A stretch of DNA of 64,000 bases. Source: Ensifer adhaerens. Its GTDB lineage: Bacteria > Pseudomonadota > Alphaproteobacteria > Rhizobiales > Rhizobiaceae. Each line of letters begins with the position of its first letter. Positions within the stretch are counted from its first letter, which is position 1. The stretch covers positions 434,001-498,000 of the forward strand of contig NZ_LGAP01000001.1 of the NCBI RefSeq assembly GCF_001270265.1, given 5' to 3'. Below are positions 51,385-60,757 of this stretch, one piece after another. The translations under genes were made by a program, and so were the position numbers. Below the pieces are notes generated by a model, which made no database searches, was not told the origin of the DNA, and saw only the letters and a program-made list of their open reading frames with translations.

Positions 51385-52077
51385 CTAGCGGGCGGCGTCC
51401 TGCAACAGGGCCGCCCGCGCCTCGGAGAAGAACTGCCGGCGCGTCAGGACGAAGATGACGAAGATTGTCAGGCCAACGAAGGCGTAGGGGCTTATGAACC
51501 AGCCGAGATAACCGATCGACAGGAAGATCGCCCTGAGGCCGGCATTGAAGTGCTTGGCGGCAAGGACGTTCATGCGCACCGCGCGTTCGGCCGCAATCTC
51601 GGCGCTGTGCCGGTCGCGTATCATGTCCGCCGTCATCGGTATGCCGCCCATGAGGATCGAGCAGTAGTTGAACAGGCGATAGGACCAGCCGAACTTGAAG
51701 AAGGAGTAGCCGAAGAGGCAGGTGAGCCCGGCGACCTTCAGCTCGAAGGCAGTCCGTCCGCCGTGGAAGACATAGGGCATGTCGGCGAAGATCATCTGTG
51801 CCTGCTCGGTCGCGCCCAACAGAGCGAAGCAACCGCCGAGCGCGAAGATCGTTGTCGAGGCGAAGAATGCGGTGCCGGCCTGCAGCCCGGCAATGATCTG
51901 CGTATCGATCATTTTCAGGTCGCGGTTGAGAGAGTTGCGAATCCACCGGCCGCGGTGCTCGTTCATCAGCCGGGTAAGACTGATGCGTTTGAAGCCGCGC
52001 GTGCCGTCTGTCGCCCAGCTGAAGCTCGCCCACAGTAGGATGAACACGACAAGTGCTATGTAATCTTCGAAGGTCAT
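51385..52077 (-). CDS. DUF599 membrane protein
   Basis: 230 residues. DYIALVVFILLWASFSWATD, then NRDLKMIDTQIIAGLQAGTAFF and helices at ~70-90, 115-135 and 190-215 match the DUF599 family as I remember it. The family has no assigned function. Likely inner membrane. Confidence 0.82.
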   Translation of the reverse strand: MTFEDYIALVVFILLWASFSWATDGTRGFKRISLTRLMNEHRGRWIRNSLNRDLKMIDTQIIAGLQAGTAFFASTTIFALGGCFALLGATEQAQMIFADMPYVFHGGRTAFELKVAGLTCLFGYSFFKFGWSYRLFNYCSILMGGIPMTADMIRDRHSAEIAAERAVRMNVLAAKHFNAGLRAIFLSIGYLGWFISPYAFVGLTIFVIFVLTRRQFFSEARAALLQDAAR

Positions 52078-52355
52078 ACACGTGTTTTTGGCATGGCTTT
52101 TGGAAATTGCAAGGTCGGCGCGCCTGTGGAGAATCTGCGGTGCATCAACTAGTGTGATGAAATTGCGGCGGAATTTCTTCCGGCAAAAATGCGTCGCCTC
52201 CAGCGTTTGGTGCTTTTACGGGAACCTTGATGTACCCCTGACACCTTTCCGCCATATTTCACCGTTGCGCCTTCACACTTTCTTCAGTATGCATTGCGCC
52301 ATGCACGGGCCCTTGATGTGTGGCCCGCAGCCGTTGAGAGTTTTTCGGAGACATC

Positions 52356-52457
52356 ATGGACAATACAATACAGAAGTCTTGCTGGGGCGTGACTGCTCGC
52401 GCCGTAGCCGGTTTCGCTGGCGTTCTTGTTCTTGCTTATCTTTTCGGCGGCCTTTGA
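52356..52457 (+). CDS. 33-residue small membrane protein
   Basis: ATG with CGGAGA about six bases upstream. The peptide begins MDNTIQKSCWGVTARA and continues VAGFAGVLVLAYLFGGL, one hydrophobic helix. A hairpin terminator follows 24 bases after the stop, so this may be its own transcript. Similar short membrane peptides occur in rhizobia; function unknown. Confidence 0.6.
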   Translation: MDNTIQKSCWGVTARAVAGFAGVLVLAYLFGGL

Positions 52458-52771
52458 TACCCAAAAGTCCTCTGATTGACAGCGCGGCTTCGCAGAAGCC
52501 GCGCTGTTTCGATTCCGGGCGGTCGTAACGTCAGGCCTGGTGGCTGCTGCCCAGCTCGCCAGCGCAATGTCGCACCAACGGGATCGGATGTCGGTTGATC
52601 GCCTGATCGACAGGGATAGGATGGCTTAGGGTTTGATCCTATATCTAAGGGTGAGGGTACTGCTTCGGTCCTGAGGAGAGATCGAGGTTTGTATCGACTG
52701 TGCAATCATGCATATGACGGCATCCGGCGATCGGCCGGGCGGCATATGTTCAGGCTCCGGGCAGGCAATTC
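52458..52771. other. 314-base region before sdaA
   Basis: Contains the hairpin at 52481-52505 and otherwise no recognisable gene; the sdaA promoter should be here. No strong operator is visible. Confidence 0.4.
52481..52505 (+). terminator. hairpin after the 33-residue ORF
   Basis: AGCGCGGCTTC (52481-52491), loop GCA, GAAGCCGCGCT (52495-52505), followed by GTTTC. Very stable 11-bp stem with a weak T-tract. Confidence 0.7.
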
Positions 52772-54172
52772 ATGTTTCTTTCCGTTTTCGACGTCTTCAA
52801 GATCGGTATTGGTCCTTCGAGTTCGCATACGATGGGGCCGATGTCGGCTGCCAATCGCTTTCTCGAACTGATCCTGTCCGACGAATGGCCGCGGCCGTCG
52901 CACGCATCTGTCGCAGCCATCAAGGTCAGCCTGCACGGCTCGCTCGCCCACACGGGCATCGGCCATGGCTCGGGCAGGGCGGTTGTGCTCGGGCTTGTCG
53001 GTGAACGTCCCGATCGCGTCGATCCCGACCGCATGGATGCCTTGATCGACGAAGTTGAGCATACCGGGCGCATAACGCCGCCGGGACATCCACCTTACGA
53101 ATTTCAGCCGAAGACCGATCTGATCTTCGACAAGAAGGTGCCTTTGCCGGGCCATGCCAACGGCATGTCTTTCTCGGCTTTCGACAAGGACGGCCGCCTT
53201 CTGCTCAAGCGCATCTACTATTCGATCGGTGGCGGTTTCGTCGTGACCGACACGGAACTCGACGCCATGCGCGCCTCCAAGAACAAGCCCGCTGGCGTCA
53301 AGGTGCCGTTCCCCTTCAGCACCGCCCAGGAAATGCTGGATATGGCAGCCCGGTCGGGCATGACGATCGCGCAGATGAAGCGGGCAAACGAAGAATGCAC
53401 TATGTCGCCCCAGGAGCTGAACGAGGGGCTCGACCGTATCTGGGGCGCCATGAGCAGCTGCATCGATCGCGGCCTCAGCCAGGACGGCATCATGCCGGGC
53501 GGCCTCAAGGTGCGCCGGCGCGCCCGCTCCATTCACGACAAGCTGCAGGAAGAATGGCGCTCCAACAAGATCAACCCGCTGCTCGCCAACGACTGGCTGA
53601 GCGTCTACGCCATGGCGGTCAATGAAGAAAATGCGGCCGGCGGACGCGTGGTGACGTCGCCGACGAACGGTGCCGCTGGCGTGGTTCCCGCGACCATCCG
53701 CTATTACATGCACTTCCACGACGACGCCGATCAGGACGGCGTTCGCGACTATCTGCTGACGGCTGCTGCGATCGGCGGCATCATCAAGCACAATGCGTCG
53801 ATTTCGGGTGCCGAAGTCGGCTGTCAGGGCGAGGTCGGTTCGGCCTCGGCAATGGCGGCGGCAGGCCTCGCGGCCGTTATGGGCGGTTCGCCAGAGCAGA
53901 TCGAAAACGCTGCCGAGATTGCGCTCGAACATCATCTCGGCATGACCTGCGACCCGGTCGCCGGGCTGGTCCAGGTGCCCTGCATCGAACGCAATGCGCT
54001 TGGCGCCGTTAAGGCCGTTACCGCCGCGTCGCTGGCACTCAAGGGCGATGGCCAGCATTTCGTGCCGCTCGACGCCTGCATCGAAACCATGCGCCAGACC
54101 GGCGTCGACATGAACGAGAAATACAAGGAAACCTCGACAGGCGGCCTGGCGGTCAATGTCGTCGAATGTTGA
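52772..54172 (+). CDS. sdaA: L-serine dehydratase, single-chain iron-sulfur type
   Basis: 466 residues. The N-terminal beta domain begins [20 protein letters not shown]; the C-terminal alpha domain has the cysteine motifs [27 protein letters not shown] and [17 protein letters not shown] that hold a [4Fe-4S] cluster. Converts L-serine to pyruvate and ammonia in the cytoplasm. Full family length. Confidence 0.95.
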   Translation: MFLSVFDVFKIGIGPSSSHTMGPMSAANRFLELILSDEWPRPSHASVAAIKVSLHGSLAHTGIGHGSGRAVVLGLVGERPDRVDPDRMDALIDEVEHTGRITPPGHPPYEFQPKTDLIFDKKVPLPGHANGMSFSAFDKDGRLLLKRIYYSIGGGFVVTDTELDAMRASKNKPAGVKVPFPFSTAQEMLDMAARSGMTIAQMKRANEECTMSPQELNEGLDRIWGAMSSCIDRGLSQDGIMPGGLKVRRRARSIHDKLQEEWRSNKINPLLANDWLSVYAMAVNEENAAGGRVVTSPTNGAAGVVPATIRYYMHFHDDADQDGVRDYLLTAAAIGGIIKHNASISGAEVGCQGEVGSASAMAAAGLAAVMGGSPEQIENAAEIALEHHLGMTCDPVAGLVQVPCIERNALGAVKAVTAASLALKGDGQHFVPLDACIETMRQTGVDMNEKYKETSTGGLAVNVVEC

Positions 54173-54249
54173 GCAGCGCATGGACGATTGTGGATGACGC
54201 TGCGCAATTCGCTTGACCGAGACGGTAGGACGGGTGTTCAAAAACAGCC

Positions 54250-54687
54250 ATGTCTCTGCATCTCATAAAGCTCTGCGTCGGGGCGGAATCGATCGAGGAC
54301 CTGCGCGACTGGGTTTCGCGCAAGGCCCTGACTGCGATTGCCGCCGGCCTTGAACCGCATTCGTTCCACACGACCCGCATGGTCCCGAAACGCATGGACG
54401 AACTTCTGGACGGCGGCTCGCTCTATTGGGTGATCAAGGGGCAGGTGCAGGCGCGTCAACCGTTGATCAGCATCGAGACTTTTACCGACGGGGAAGGGAT
54501 CGGCCGCTGCAACCTGATTCTCGGCCCTGAAGTTGTTGAAACCGAGCTGCAGCCGCGCCGGGCCTTCCAGGGCTGGCGCTATCTCAAGGCCAACGAGGCG
54601 CCGCGCGACCTGGCGTCGCTGTCCGGCGGTGGAGCCGACATGCCGCTCGAGCTCCGGCGCGAACTGGCCGAACTCGGTCTGCTCTAG
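54250..54687 (+). CDS. DUF1489 family protein
   Basis: 145 residues. MSLHLIKLCVGAESIEDLRD, HTTRMVPKRMDELLDGGSLY, WVIKGQVQARQ and the ending RRAFQGWRYL correspond to DUF1489, a conserved alphaproteobacterial family of unknown function. Followed by a terminator. Confidence 0.85.
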   Translation: MSLHLIKLCVGAESIEDLRDWVSRKALTAIAAGLEPHSFHTTRMVPKRMDELLDGGSLYWVIKGQVQARQPLISIETFTDGEGIGRCNLILGPEVVETELQPRRAFQGWRYLKANEAPRDLASLSGGGADMPLELRRELAELGLL

Positions 54688-54697
54688 CCAGACGAAG

Positions 54698-54718
54698 AAG
54701 GCGGCCGAAGCCGCCTTT
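54698..54718 (+). terminator. terminator after DUF1489 gene
   Basis: AAGGCGGC (54698-54705), loop CGAA, GCCGCCTT (54710-54717) and a short T-tract. Confidence 0.75.
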
Positions 54719-54732
54719 CAAATTCAGAACAA

Positions 54733-55002
54733 TCAGAGGATGCGCATCTTCAGCGGCCGGCGACGCCCGGGCGCCGTCACGTGAAGATGGATACCCGCGC
54801 GTGGCTGCGTCGAGCGCCAGGCTCTTGCCCCATGTGTCAGCAGCATGCCGACCAGATCCTTGGTCTTCGCCTTCGGGCGATTGAGACCGAGATCGGCAAT
54901 GCGCATTGCTGCCTCATGGAGCGGATGCAGATTGATGCGCGACGGCTTAGCCCGTCGCCCCGGCAAGGGAGTGACACCCGGAACATTCTCGTTCATTGCC
55001 AT
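54733..55002 (-). CDS. small hypothetical protein, conserved-looking
   Basis: 89 residues from the ATG at 55002. MAMNENVPGVTPLPGRR, LHEAAMRIADLGLNRPKAKT and a basic C terminus (APGRRRPLKMRIL). No family recognised. Lies between the DUF1489 terminator and the carboxypeptidase gene, same strand as the latter. Confidence 0.6.
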   Translation of the reverse strand: MAMNENVPGVTPLPGRRAKPSRINLHPLHEAAMRIADLGLNRPKAKTKDLVGMLLTHGARAWRSTQPRAGIHLHVTAPGRRRPLKMRIL

Positions 55003-55076
55003 AACTAACCTCGTACGCTTTACAAAACCGAGGAGGGTGGCCGAACTAACAAACCGGCCACCGAAACTGATGCCGT

Positions 55077-56594
55077 TTACTGCTGGCTGGCCCAGCAGGA
55101 GATGCCTTTCTTCTTCAACGCCTTGCAGGCATTGATCGCTGCATTCTGGTCGTCGAACCCGCCAAAGCGAGCGCGGTAGACCTGAGCGCCGCCATTGCTG
55201 AAGGCGACGGTGAACGGGGTCGCCTTGCTGAGTGCCTTGCCGCCCTTGTCCTTGGCGTTGCCGAGCAGCGTCATGGCTTGGTCCTTGTCCGGCGTCGCAC
55301 CGATCTGGATGACCCAACCCTGAGGCTCTGGCACGGTTTGCGGCTCGGCTTCTGCCGCAACGGGCTCGCGCTTCGGAACGGAATTGGTGATCTGAGCGTC
55401 GACCATGGCTGCAGCAACCGGCTGGCGCGACAGCTTGATGCTCTGGGCGTCCAGCGTATTAGGAACGATCTTCGGCGAAAGGACCGGGTTGTCCGAAGCG
55501 CGTTTGGTTCCGGCATAGGCCATCTGCACGCTGTTGGTATTTTCGCCATCGTAACGCACGGCCGGTACGGGGCCGGTGTTCGGCAGATCGAGACCTGCAG
55601 CGGCGGCGACCGGGCTGGCGACCGGCGTTTCCGTAACCTGCGCCACAGCAATCGGCTCTTCGGCCGCGGGTGCGACCGGCGTCGGTGCGGTTTCAGCGAT
55701 CAGGTTACCACCGCCGCGACGGGAGGCGGCCGGCATGTACTTTGCCACGAGACGGCGCATCTGGGCGTCGCGGCTGGCACCGGAGGTGCCGCCCATGACG
55801 ACGGCAACGATGCTGCGACCGTCAAGCTGCGCGGAGGTCACAAGATTGAAGCCTGAGGCACGGGTGTAGCCGGTCTTGATGCCATCGACGCCACGCACAT
55901 TGCCCAGCAGGCGATTGTGGTTGCCGATCGTCTGCTTGCCGAAACGGAAGCTGCGGGTGGAGAAGTAGTCGTAATACTGCGGAAAATGCTGGCGCAGGGC
56001 GAGGCCGAGGCGGGCCTGGTCGCGCGCCGTGGTGCGCTGCTCGGTGTTCGGCAATCCGTTGGCGTTGCGATAGGTGGTGCGGGTCATGCCCAGCGCGCGC
56101 GCCTTGTTGGTCATCATGCGGGCGAACCGCTGCTCCGAGCCACCCAGCAGTTCGCCGAGCGCCGTCGAGGCGTCGTTGGCGGAGCGGGTGACGAGCGACA
56201 GGATCGCCTGCTCGACGGTGATTGATTGTCCGGCGCGCACACCAAGCTTCGACGGCGGTTCGGCGGAAGCGTTCTTGGAGAATGGAACGGGGGTCGACTT
56301 GGTGATCCGACCGGCTTCGAGCGCCTCGAATGCCAGATAGAGCGTCATCATCTTGGTCAGCGATGCGGGGTAACGCAACTCGTCGGCATCTTCTCCGTAG
56401 AGAACCTTGCCGGTTTTCGCGTCAACGACGATGCCCGAATATTTCGGATTGGCCAAAGCGGGCGCTGCGAAGGCAACCGATGCGACGGCGCCCGCAAGGA
56501 CGATCCGTCCTACCATCTTTGAAAAAGCGCCGAGCGGGCGTTTCGCGAGATCAAGAAAACCTGATTGGGACACTACGCTACTCTTCATTCTCAT
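55077..56594 (-). CDS. D-alanyl-D-alanine carboxypeptidase with C-terminal SPOR domain
   Basis: 505 residues from the ATG at 56594 (MRMKSSVVSQ). A signal/anchor segment (RIVLAGAVASVAFAAPALA) precedes the S11 peptidase with YPASLTKMM (SxxK), TRSANDASTA (SxN) and VDGIKTGYTRASG (KTG). A Pro/Ala-rich linker leads to a SPOR domain (WVIQIGATPDKDQAMTLLGN ... RARFGGFDDQNAAINACKAL) that binds denuded glycan at division sites. Trims the last D-Ala of peptidoglycan in the periplasm. Confidence 0.92.
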   Translation of the reverse strand: MRMKSSVVSQSGFLDLAKRPLGAFSKMVGRIVLAGAVASVAFAAPALANPKYSGIVVDAKTGKVLYGEDADELRYPASLTKMMTLYLAFEALEAGRITKSTPVPFSKNASAEPPSKLGVRAGQSITVEQAILSLVTRSANDASTALGELLGGSEQRFARMMTNKARALGMTRTTYRNANGLPNTEQRTTARDQARLGLALRQHFPQYYDYFSTRSFRFGKQTIGNHNRLLGNVRGVDGIKTGYTRASGFNLVTSAQLDGRSIVAVVMGGTSGASRDAQMRRLVAKYMPAASRRGGGNLIAETAPTPVAPAAEEPIAVAQVTETPVASPVAAAAGLDLPNTGPVPAVRYDGENTNSVQMAYAGTKRASDNPVLSPKIVPNTLDAQSIKLSRQPVAAAMVDAQITNSVPKREPVAAEAEPQTVPEPQGWVIQIGATPDKDQAMTLLGNAKDKGGKALSKATPFTVAFSNGGAQVYRARFGGFDDQNAAINACKALKKKGISCWASQQ

Positions 56595-56778
56595 GTCATG
56601 GGTGTTGTCCGGACGCCGCCTCCGGGAACGACCGTTCCTGAGACAGTATCTGCATAGCGTTACCAATCGGTTTATGATGAATGATTGGTTTCCGGAATCG
56701 GACGCATATTTACAGAGGTGATACCGGTGTAGCGCAATGGTGCGGCGCACAAGCCAGCATCACATCACTTGGACGAAA

Positions 56779-57513
56779 TCAGGGCACGAGATGGCTTTTC
56801 ACAAAGCCACCCACAGCATTGTCGATCTCGCGCCATTGCGGCAGCAGATTGCGGGAGAAGCGGTAGAGGATAACCAGGTCCTTGCCGGCATGAATATCGC
56901 GCTGGCAGTCCGCACTCGTGGAGGCCTCGTTGGCGCCAGGCTCCAGGCAGCGCACGACATAGGTTGGCTCCCCTTCGCGCTCAGCGGTAAAGAAGGCTTC
57001 GCCTGCGTAGCTCGACGTGGCCTTGACGCCATGCCGCGTCAGCCCCTTGGGGCCGGGGCTGGCAGCGCCCTCGAAGACCTGGGTGTAGATGGGCTCGAGC
57101 CGACCGGACATGTCGCGCGACATGGTGCTCTGCGAGATCTGCAGGAAGATCAGGCTCTCGGGCCGGTTGACGTTATTGAAGAGGTGGCGGTTGTCATCGC
57201 TGTAGCCTCCGAGCGCCGGCCAGGTCAGGTAGATGTCGACGCGTTCGGCGATCGATGTTGCCCGCTGGCTTTCAAAGCGAATGACATTGGCGGGCAAACG
57301 AAGATGATCCTGGCCGATGAAGATATCGTAGGGCGTGAGGCTGGACGTGTGGCCGGCAAGGGCGAGGTTTTCCCCAAACCAGCGTCCCGATAGCGAGAGC
57401 GCCGTGGTGATTGCTGCGAGCAAGACAACGACCGCAGTAACTTTGTAGACGAAGCGTCCTGAAAGAAGCGGGCTCAGTTCCGGCTCGGAGTTCCCGTTTG
57501 AAGAGCTGCTCAT
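56779..57513 (-). CDS. membrane-anchored protein of unknown function
   Basis: 244 residues from the ATG at 57513 (MSSSSNGNSEPELSP). One N-terminal helix (VYKVTAVVVLLAAITTALSL), then an extracytoplasmic domain with two or more cysteines (VVRCLEPGANEASTSADC). I remember similar proteins in Rhizobiaceae near peptidoglycan genes, but no function. Followed by the carboxypeptidase on the same strand 184 bases away. Confidence 0.75.
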   Translation of the reverse strand: MSSSSNGNSEPELSPLLSGRFVYKVTAVVVLLAAITTALSLSGRWFGENLALAGHTSSLTPYDIFIGQDHLRLPANVIRFESQRATSIAERVDIYLTWPALGGYSDDNRHLFNNVNRPESLIFLQISQSTMSRDMSGRLEPIYTQVFEGAASPGPKGLTRHGVKATSSYAGEAFFTAEREGEPTYVVRCLEPGANEASTSADCQRDIHAGKDLVILYRFSRNLLPQWREIDNAVGGFVKSHLVP

Positions 57514-57843
57514 CGATGGGGCGTCCCGTCGCGGTGGCCGCGCGATATGTGGCGGTTCAACTGCCGCCGGTCGGTTTGTAGCGTCAGGTGGACTCTGGCA
57601 AGGTTTGCTTGTCCGACGCTGGTCGAAGATGGTTAATTTTCGATGAAATCGACGCGCGTCTCTCGCCGGCACGCGCTTGATCGTGGTTCAGTGGGGCGAT
57701 CAATAACGAAAAAGCCGGTTCCGAGGGGCAGCGGAACCGGCCAGGCCTGATCTTAGACGGGGATGGGGGCTGACCAAAGCCCGGTAGGCGGGAGCGTGGC
57801 GCGGGAAATCACCCAACCGCGCCACGGTTCCTACGATGACGGC

Positions 57844-58452
57844 TTACTGGGTGCGGACGCTGCCGACGGCGACCGTGCGGCCATCCTGCAGCTTGACCCA
57901 GCGACCGGCATGTTCTGTCGACTGCCGCTTGAGGTAGGTATATTCGGTGTCCGACCACAGCAGCACCTTGTTGCGCATGTTGTCGAGAATGAAGTCGCCG
58001 CGATCCGTGCGGACCGTGAGGACCGCGTGGCCATCGCCATTCGGCTGAAGGACGACGGTGATCAAAAGGTCGGAGGCGGAGAAGCCGCTTTCGATGAGTT
58101 TGCGGCGCTTCAGTAGAACGTAGTCTTCGCAATCGCCGACGCTGTCGGGATAGGACCACTTTTCTTCGACGCCATGGATTTCCATGTCGGTCATCGGCGT
58201 GATCGCCTGGTTGACGTCGTAGTTGACCTCGAGAATTTTCTGCCAGCCTTCGCGCGTCAGGACCGTCGGGCCGCGATCGGCGCCGTTCGACCGGCATTCG
58301 CCCGGGTTGATCTTGCAGAATTCATAATGGCCGATCGGCGGATTGGTCGCGCCGGTCACGGTCATGTTCGCCGGAAGGGCCAGCGCACCCTCGACCAGGC
58401 TGCCGGTAAAAAGTGCGGCGACAGCGATCATCTTGGTGATTGTCTTGAGCAT
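57844..58452 (-). CDS. transglutaminase-like cysteine peptidase (BTLCP)
   Basis: 202 residues from the ATG at 58452, with a signal peptide ending LALPANM. The bacterial transglutaminase-like triad is visible: Cys in SVGDCEDYVLLKR, His in GDGHAVLTVRT, Asp in ILDNMRN. Periplasmic proteins of this type (LapG relatives) cut target proteins, often adhesins under c-di-GMP control, but no lapD or adhesin gene is adjacent. Full family length. Confidence 0.88.
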   Translation of the reverse strand: MLKTITKMIAVAALFTGSLVEGALALPANMTVTGATNPPIGHYEFCKINPGECRSNGADRGPTVLTREGWQKILEVNYDVNQAITPMTDMEIHGVEEKWSYPDSVGDCEDYVLLKRRKLIESGFSASDLLITVVLQPNGDGHAVLTVRTDRGDFILDNMRNKVLLWSDTEYTYLKRQSTEHAGRWVKLQDGRTVAVGSVRTQ

Positions 58453-59084
58453 GATTGTCTCCCCGTTATGGTTCGACAATGCCACGGACATTTTTATCGC
58501 TCGCGAAGATGCGAGGTAAAACAAAGTACAAATGAAAGACGTATCAGAATAAAATAAGAATAGAACTTGAGATATATTTTAGTTGAATTTGATTCAAATT
58601 TTAGCGGTTTTCAAAGGCGGCCAATCGCACAAGTGGAATCCATTAAGCATCTAAATGGTTGCAAGGGCGGTGTTTTACGAGCGCATATCGACGGCACGCG
58701 CGACGATGCTAGGCCGCATGGCGGTAATGGGATGTATCCGGAAGGGACAATTCCCCGGTTCACGCCCGGTCGCAATGCTTGATTTCAACGTGAAATCAAC
58801 GCGAAGAGCGAAAATACGCGGAAAAAATATTTGAGAAAGTTGTGCCGGAAAATCAGCGCGGCGACGACGGGCTGTGCTGAAATGGAGCAAAAGGGCCGCG
58901 GGTAAGGCGCGAGCGCGGGTACTTCAGGTCGATTGCCCGGGTGGCAGACCGGAATAGGGCCTTCGCCCATAGTGGTTTACTGCGGCTGCGTCACCGAGCG
59001 CGTTCGGCCGCATGTCGATGCCGCCACTGACATGGCGTCACGATTGACGGCGGCTATGTCAGTGAGGGGGACGGCCGAAGTTGC
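58453..59084. other. 632-base region without a recognised gene
   Basis: No frame with a ribosome site or family likeness. Its first 130 bases are AT-rich and should carry the BTLCP promoter. The palindrome at 58779 is the only structured site seen. Confidence 0.4.
58779..58799. promoter_or_regulatory. 9-bp perfect inverted repeat
   Basis: TTGATTTCA (58779-58787), ACG, TGAAATCAA (58791-58799). A clean dyad in a gene-free stretch; a protein-binding site or short hairpin. Confidence 0.45.
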
Positions 59085-59693
59085 TTAGAGGAATTCCGTT
59101 AGGGCTTCGCGGGACTGAACGCCCGAGAATTCGATGGCGACGCCTTCTTGGAAATGACGGACAATCTTGCCCTTCATGTTGCCGAGTCTGATCTGCGTGC
59201 CGATCGGCGGGCGGTTTTCGATATCCACGGCGGCGCCTGACAGCGAAAGGTCGATGATACGGCAGGGATATTTCGCGCCGGTATCGAGCGTCAGCTCGGT
59301 CAGTGTCTTGCGCGGCGCAAGACGATCGTGGCGGCGATCTTCCGGAAGACCGAGCTCGTGCTTGTTGGCAATCCATGTCAATTGCGCCGCGAGCTTTTCG
59401 CGCTTGCGGTCCGTGGCGTTGAGCTGGATGACGAAGGCGTTCTCGGCAAGCCGAGATACGGTGCCTTCGAGCCGCCCGACGTGGTCGATGTAAGCGATGA
59501 TGCGTTCGCCGGCGCGCGGGCGGGCCGGCGATGAAAGAAGCACGTCGCCCGGCGACATGTCGACGGCGGTGCAGTCGTATTCATCGTGGTTGGCAAGCAT
59601 CAGTCGCCCGGTGAGATTCACCGAGACGCGCTGGAACGCGCCTTCCTGGCGCGGCTTCGGACCGTTATTTTGAGCGTGCTGAAACGAGAACAT
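59085..59693 (-). CDS. PilZ-domain protein, two PilZ-like halves
   Basis: 202 residues from the ATG at 59693. The first half (RVSVNLTGRLMLANHDEYDC ... DMSPGDVLL) is a degenerate PilZ; the second has RLAPRKTLTELTLDTGAKYP then CRIIDLSLSGAAVDI, with R and DxSxxG of the c-di-GMP-binding PilZ, and ends GVAIEFSGV. Likely a cytoplasmic c-di-GMP receptor influencing motility or envelope functions. Confidence 0.85.
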   Translation of the reverse strand: MFSFQHAQNNGPKPRQEGAFQRVSVNLTGRLMLANHDEYDCTAVDMSPGDVLLSSPARPRAGERIIAYIDHVGRLEGTVSRLAENAFVIQLNATDRKREKLAAQLTWIANKHELGLPEDRRHDRLAPRKTLTELTLDTGAKYPCRIIDLSLSGAAVDIENRPPIGTQIRLGNMKGKIVRHFQEGVAIEFSGVQSREALTEFL

Positions 59694-59804
59694 GATCACT
59701 CTGCATCGACGTATCTTGGCACGCGAAAGCATAGTGCGATCCGGTTAATAGAATGTTCGCGCTGCGGTTGGTGTCTGCGCCGATCTTGGTACAGGCGCAC
59801 CGTG

Positions 59805-60413
59805 TCAGCCGTCACGGCCGCCCTCGAAGACGCGCAAGTGTTGCACCCGGCGGATTCCCGGAGAAAACGTCTCGTCCAGGCCCGGTTCTTTGAGAAGGGC
59901 AGCGGTTCGATCCGGATCGAGTACCCTGAGGCCTGTAGCATCGAGACCGCTGACGGGCGTCGCGTGCAACCAGTACGGGCGTGACAATGGTGAAAGGGAA
60001 CCGAGAATGCGGTCGCTATGGCCATCGTTGGAGGCGAGGGGAAGGAGCAGGGCCTCGGTCTCCAGTTCTCTGCGGTCTTCCGTTCGTGCCGTCGCCGACA
60101 GCATGACAGGCACGTGTCGCGCCATCACCTGCCGGCTGACCTGAAGCGTTCTGCCAGCCTGGGTCCCAAACCAAAGTGTGCCGAACTGCTGACCGCGCAA
60201 CTCGTGGCCGAAGAGGGCGCAAACATGCGTTCCAGCGAGGCGGAATTTCATGCCGCCGAAGCGGTCCCGCTCGAGAATGAAGAGATCTGGTAGGAGCATG
60301 CGGATGGCCGACGGTTCGATTTCGTCGCGACGCGGTCGTTCGCGGTCGCCACGGATGAGGTTCCAGTACTGGAACAACTGCGTTGATGTCTTGCTGCGCA
60401 TGATGTCGTTCAT
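59805..60413 (-). CDS. PAS_5-type domain protein
   Basis: 202 residues. LFQYWNLIRGDRERPRRDEI, then IEPSAIRMLLPDLFILERD, FRLAGTHVCALFGHELRG is the pattern of the rhizobial PAS_5 family (PF07310 as I recall). These proteins are small, soluble and of unknown signal; some act in stress or c-di-GMP networks. Next to a PilZ protein on the same strand. Confidence 0.85.
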   Translation of the reverse strand: MNDIMRSKTSTQLFQYWNLIRGDRERPRRDEIEPSAIRMLLPDLFILERDRFGGMKFRLAGTHVCALFGHELRGQQFGTLWFGTQAGRTLQVSRQVMARHVPVMLSATARTEDRRELETEALLLPLASNDGHSDRILGSLSPLSRPYWLHATPVSGLDATGLRVLDPDRTAALLKEPGLDETFSPGIRRVQHLRVFEGGRDG

Positions 60414-60519
60414 TCCATTTCACGCGATCTGTGTGCCGATCCGGCACAAATTCGACCGCTCATTCCGGTTCTGCCCATGACAGAGCGAATTCCGTGCCAC
60501 CTGGAAATTAAGGTTAACA

Positions 60520-60660
60520 AACGGTTTCGATTGCTTCGGCCGCAGCGGGCTGGCACTTGAATGGACATCACTTCACGAAGGGTTGCCTTCGGCACAGAAC
60601 TTGAGCTCGGCGTGTTATGGGCTTACCGACCGTTCAGTTTTTACTGGACGGTCTTTTTTT
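60520..60660 (+). ncRNA. candidate small RNA with strong terminator
   Basis: GACCGTTCAGT (60628-60638), loop TTTT, ACTGGACGGTC (60643-60653) and seven T form a strong terminator. There is no plus-strand gene in the preceding 5.9 kb, and the next gene begins only at 60758, so an independent short transcript is likely. The region before it (60,560-60,620) has GC-rich self-complementary parts (AAGGGTTGCCTTCGG). The 5' end is uncertain. The 60414-60757 gap otherwise has promoters of the flanking genes. Confidence 0.45.
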
Positions 60661-60757
60661 GTTTGCTTATGGCTGGGCACGCTGTCCGGCGATGCGCAAT
60701 TGCCAGGCCGACTGGGTCGGAATGAAACGGATATGCGGACGGAAGAGAGCAGCAACC

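Noticed and set aside
52706-54241. 511-residue minus-strand frame opposite sdaA
   Set aside because: Antisense shadow of a well-recognised gene.
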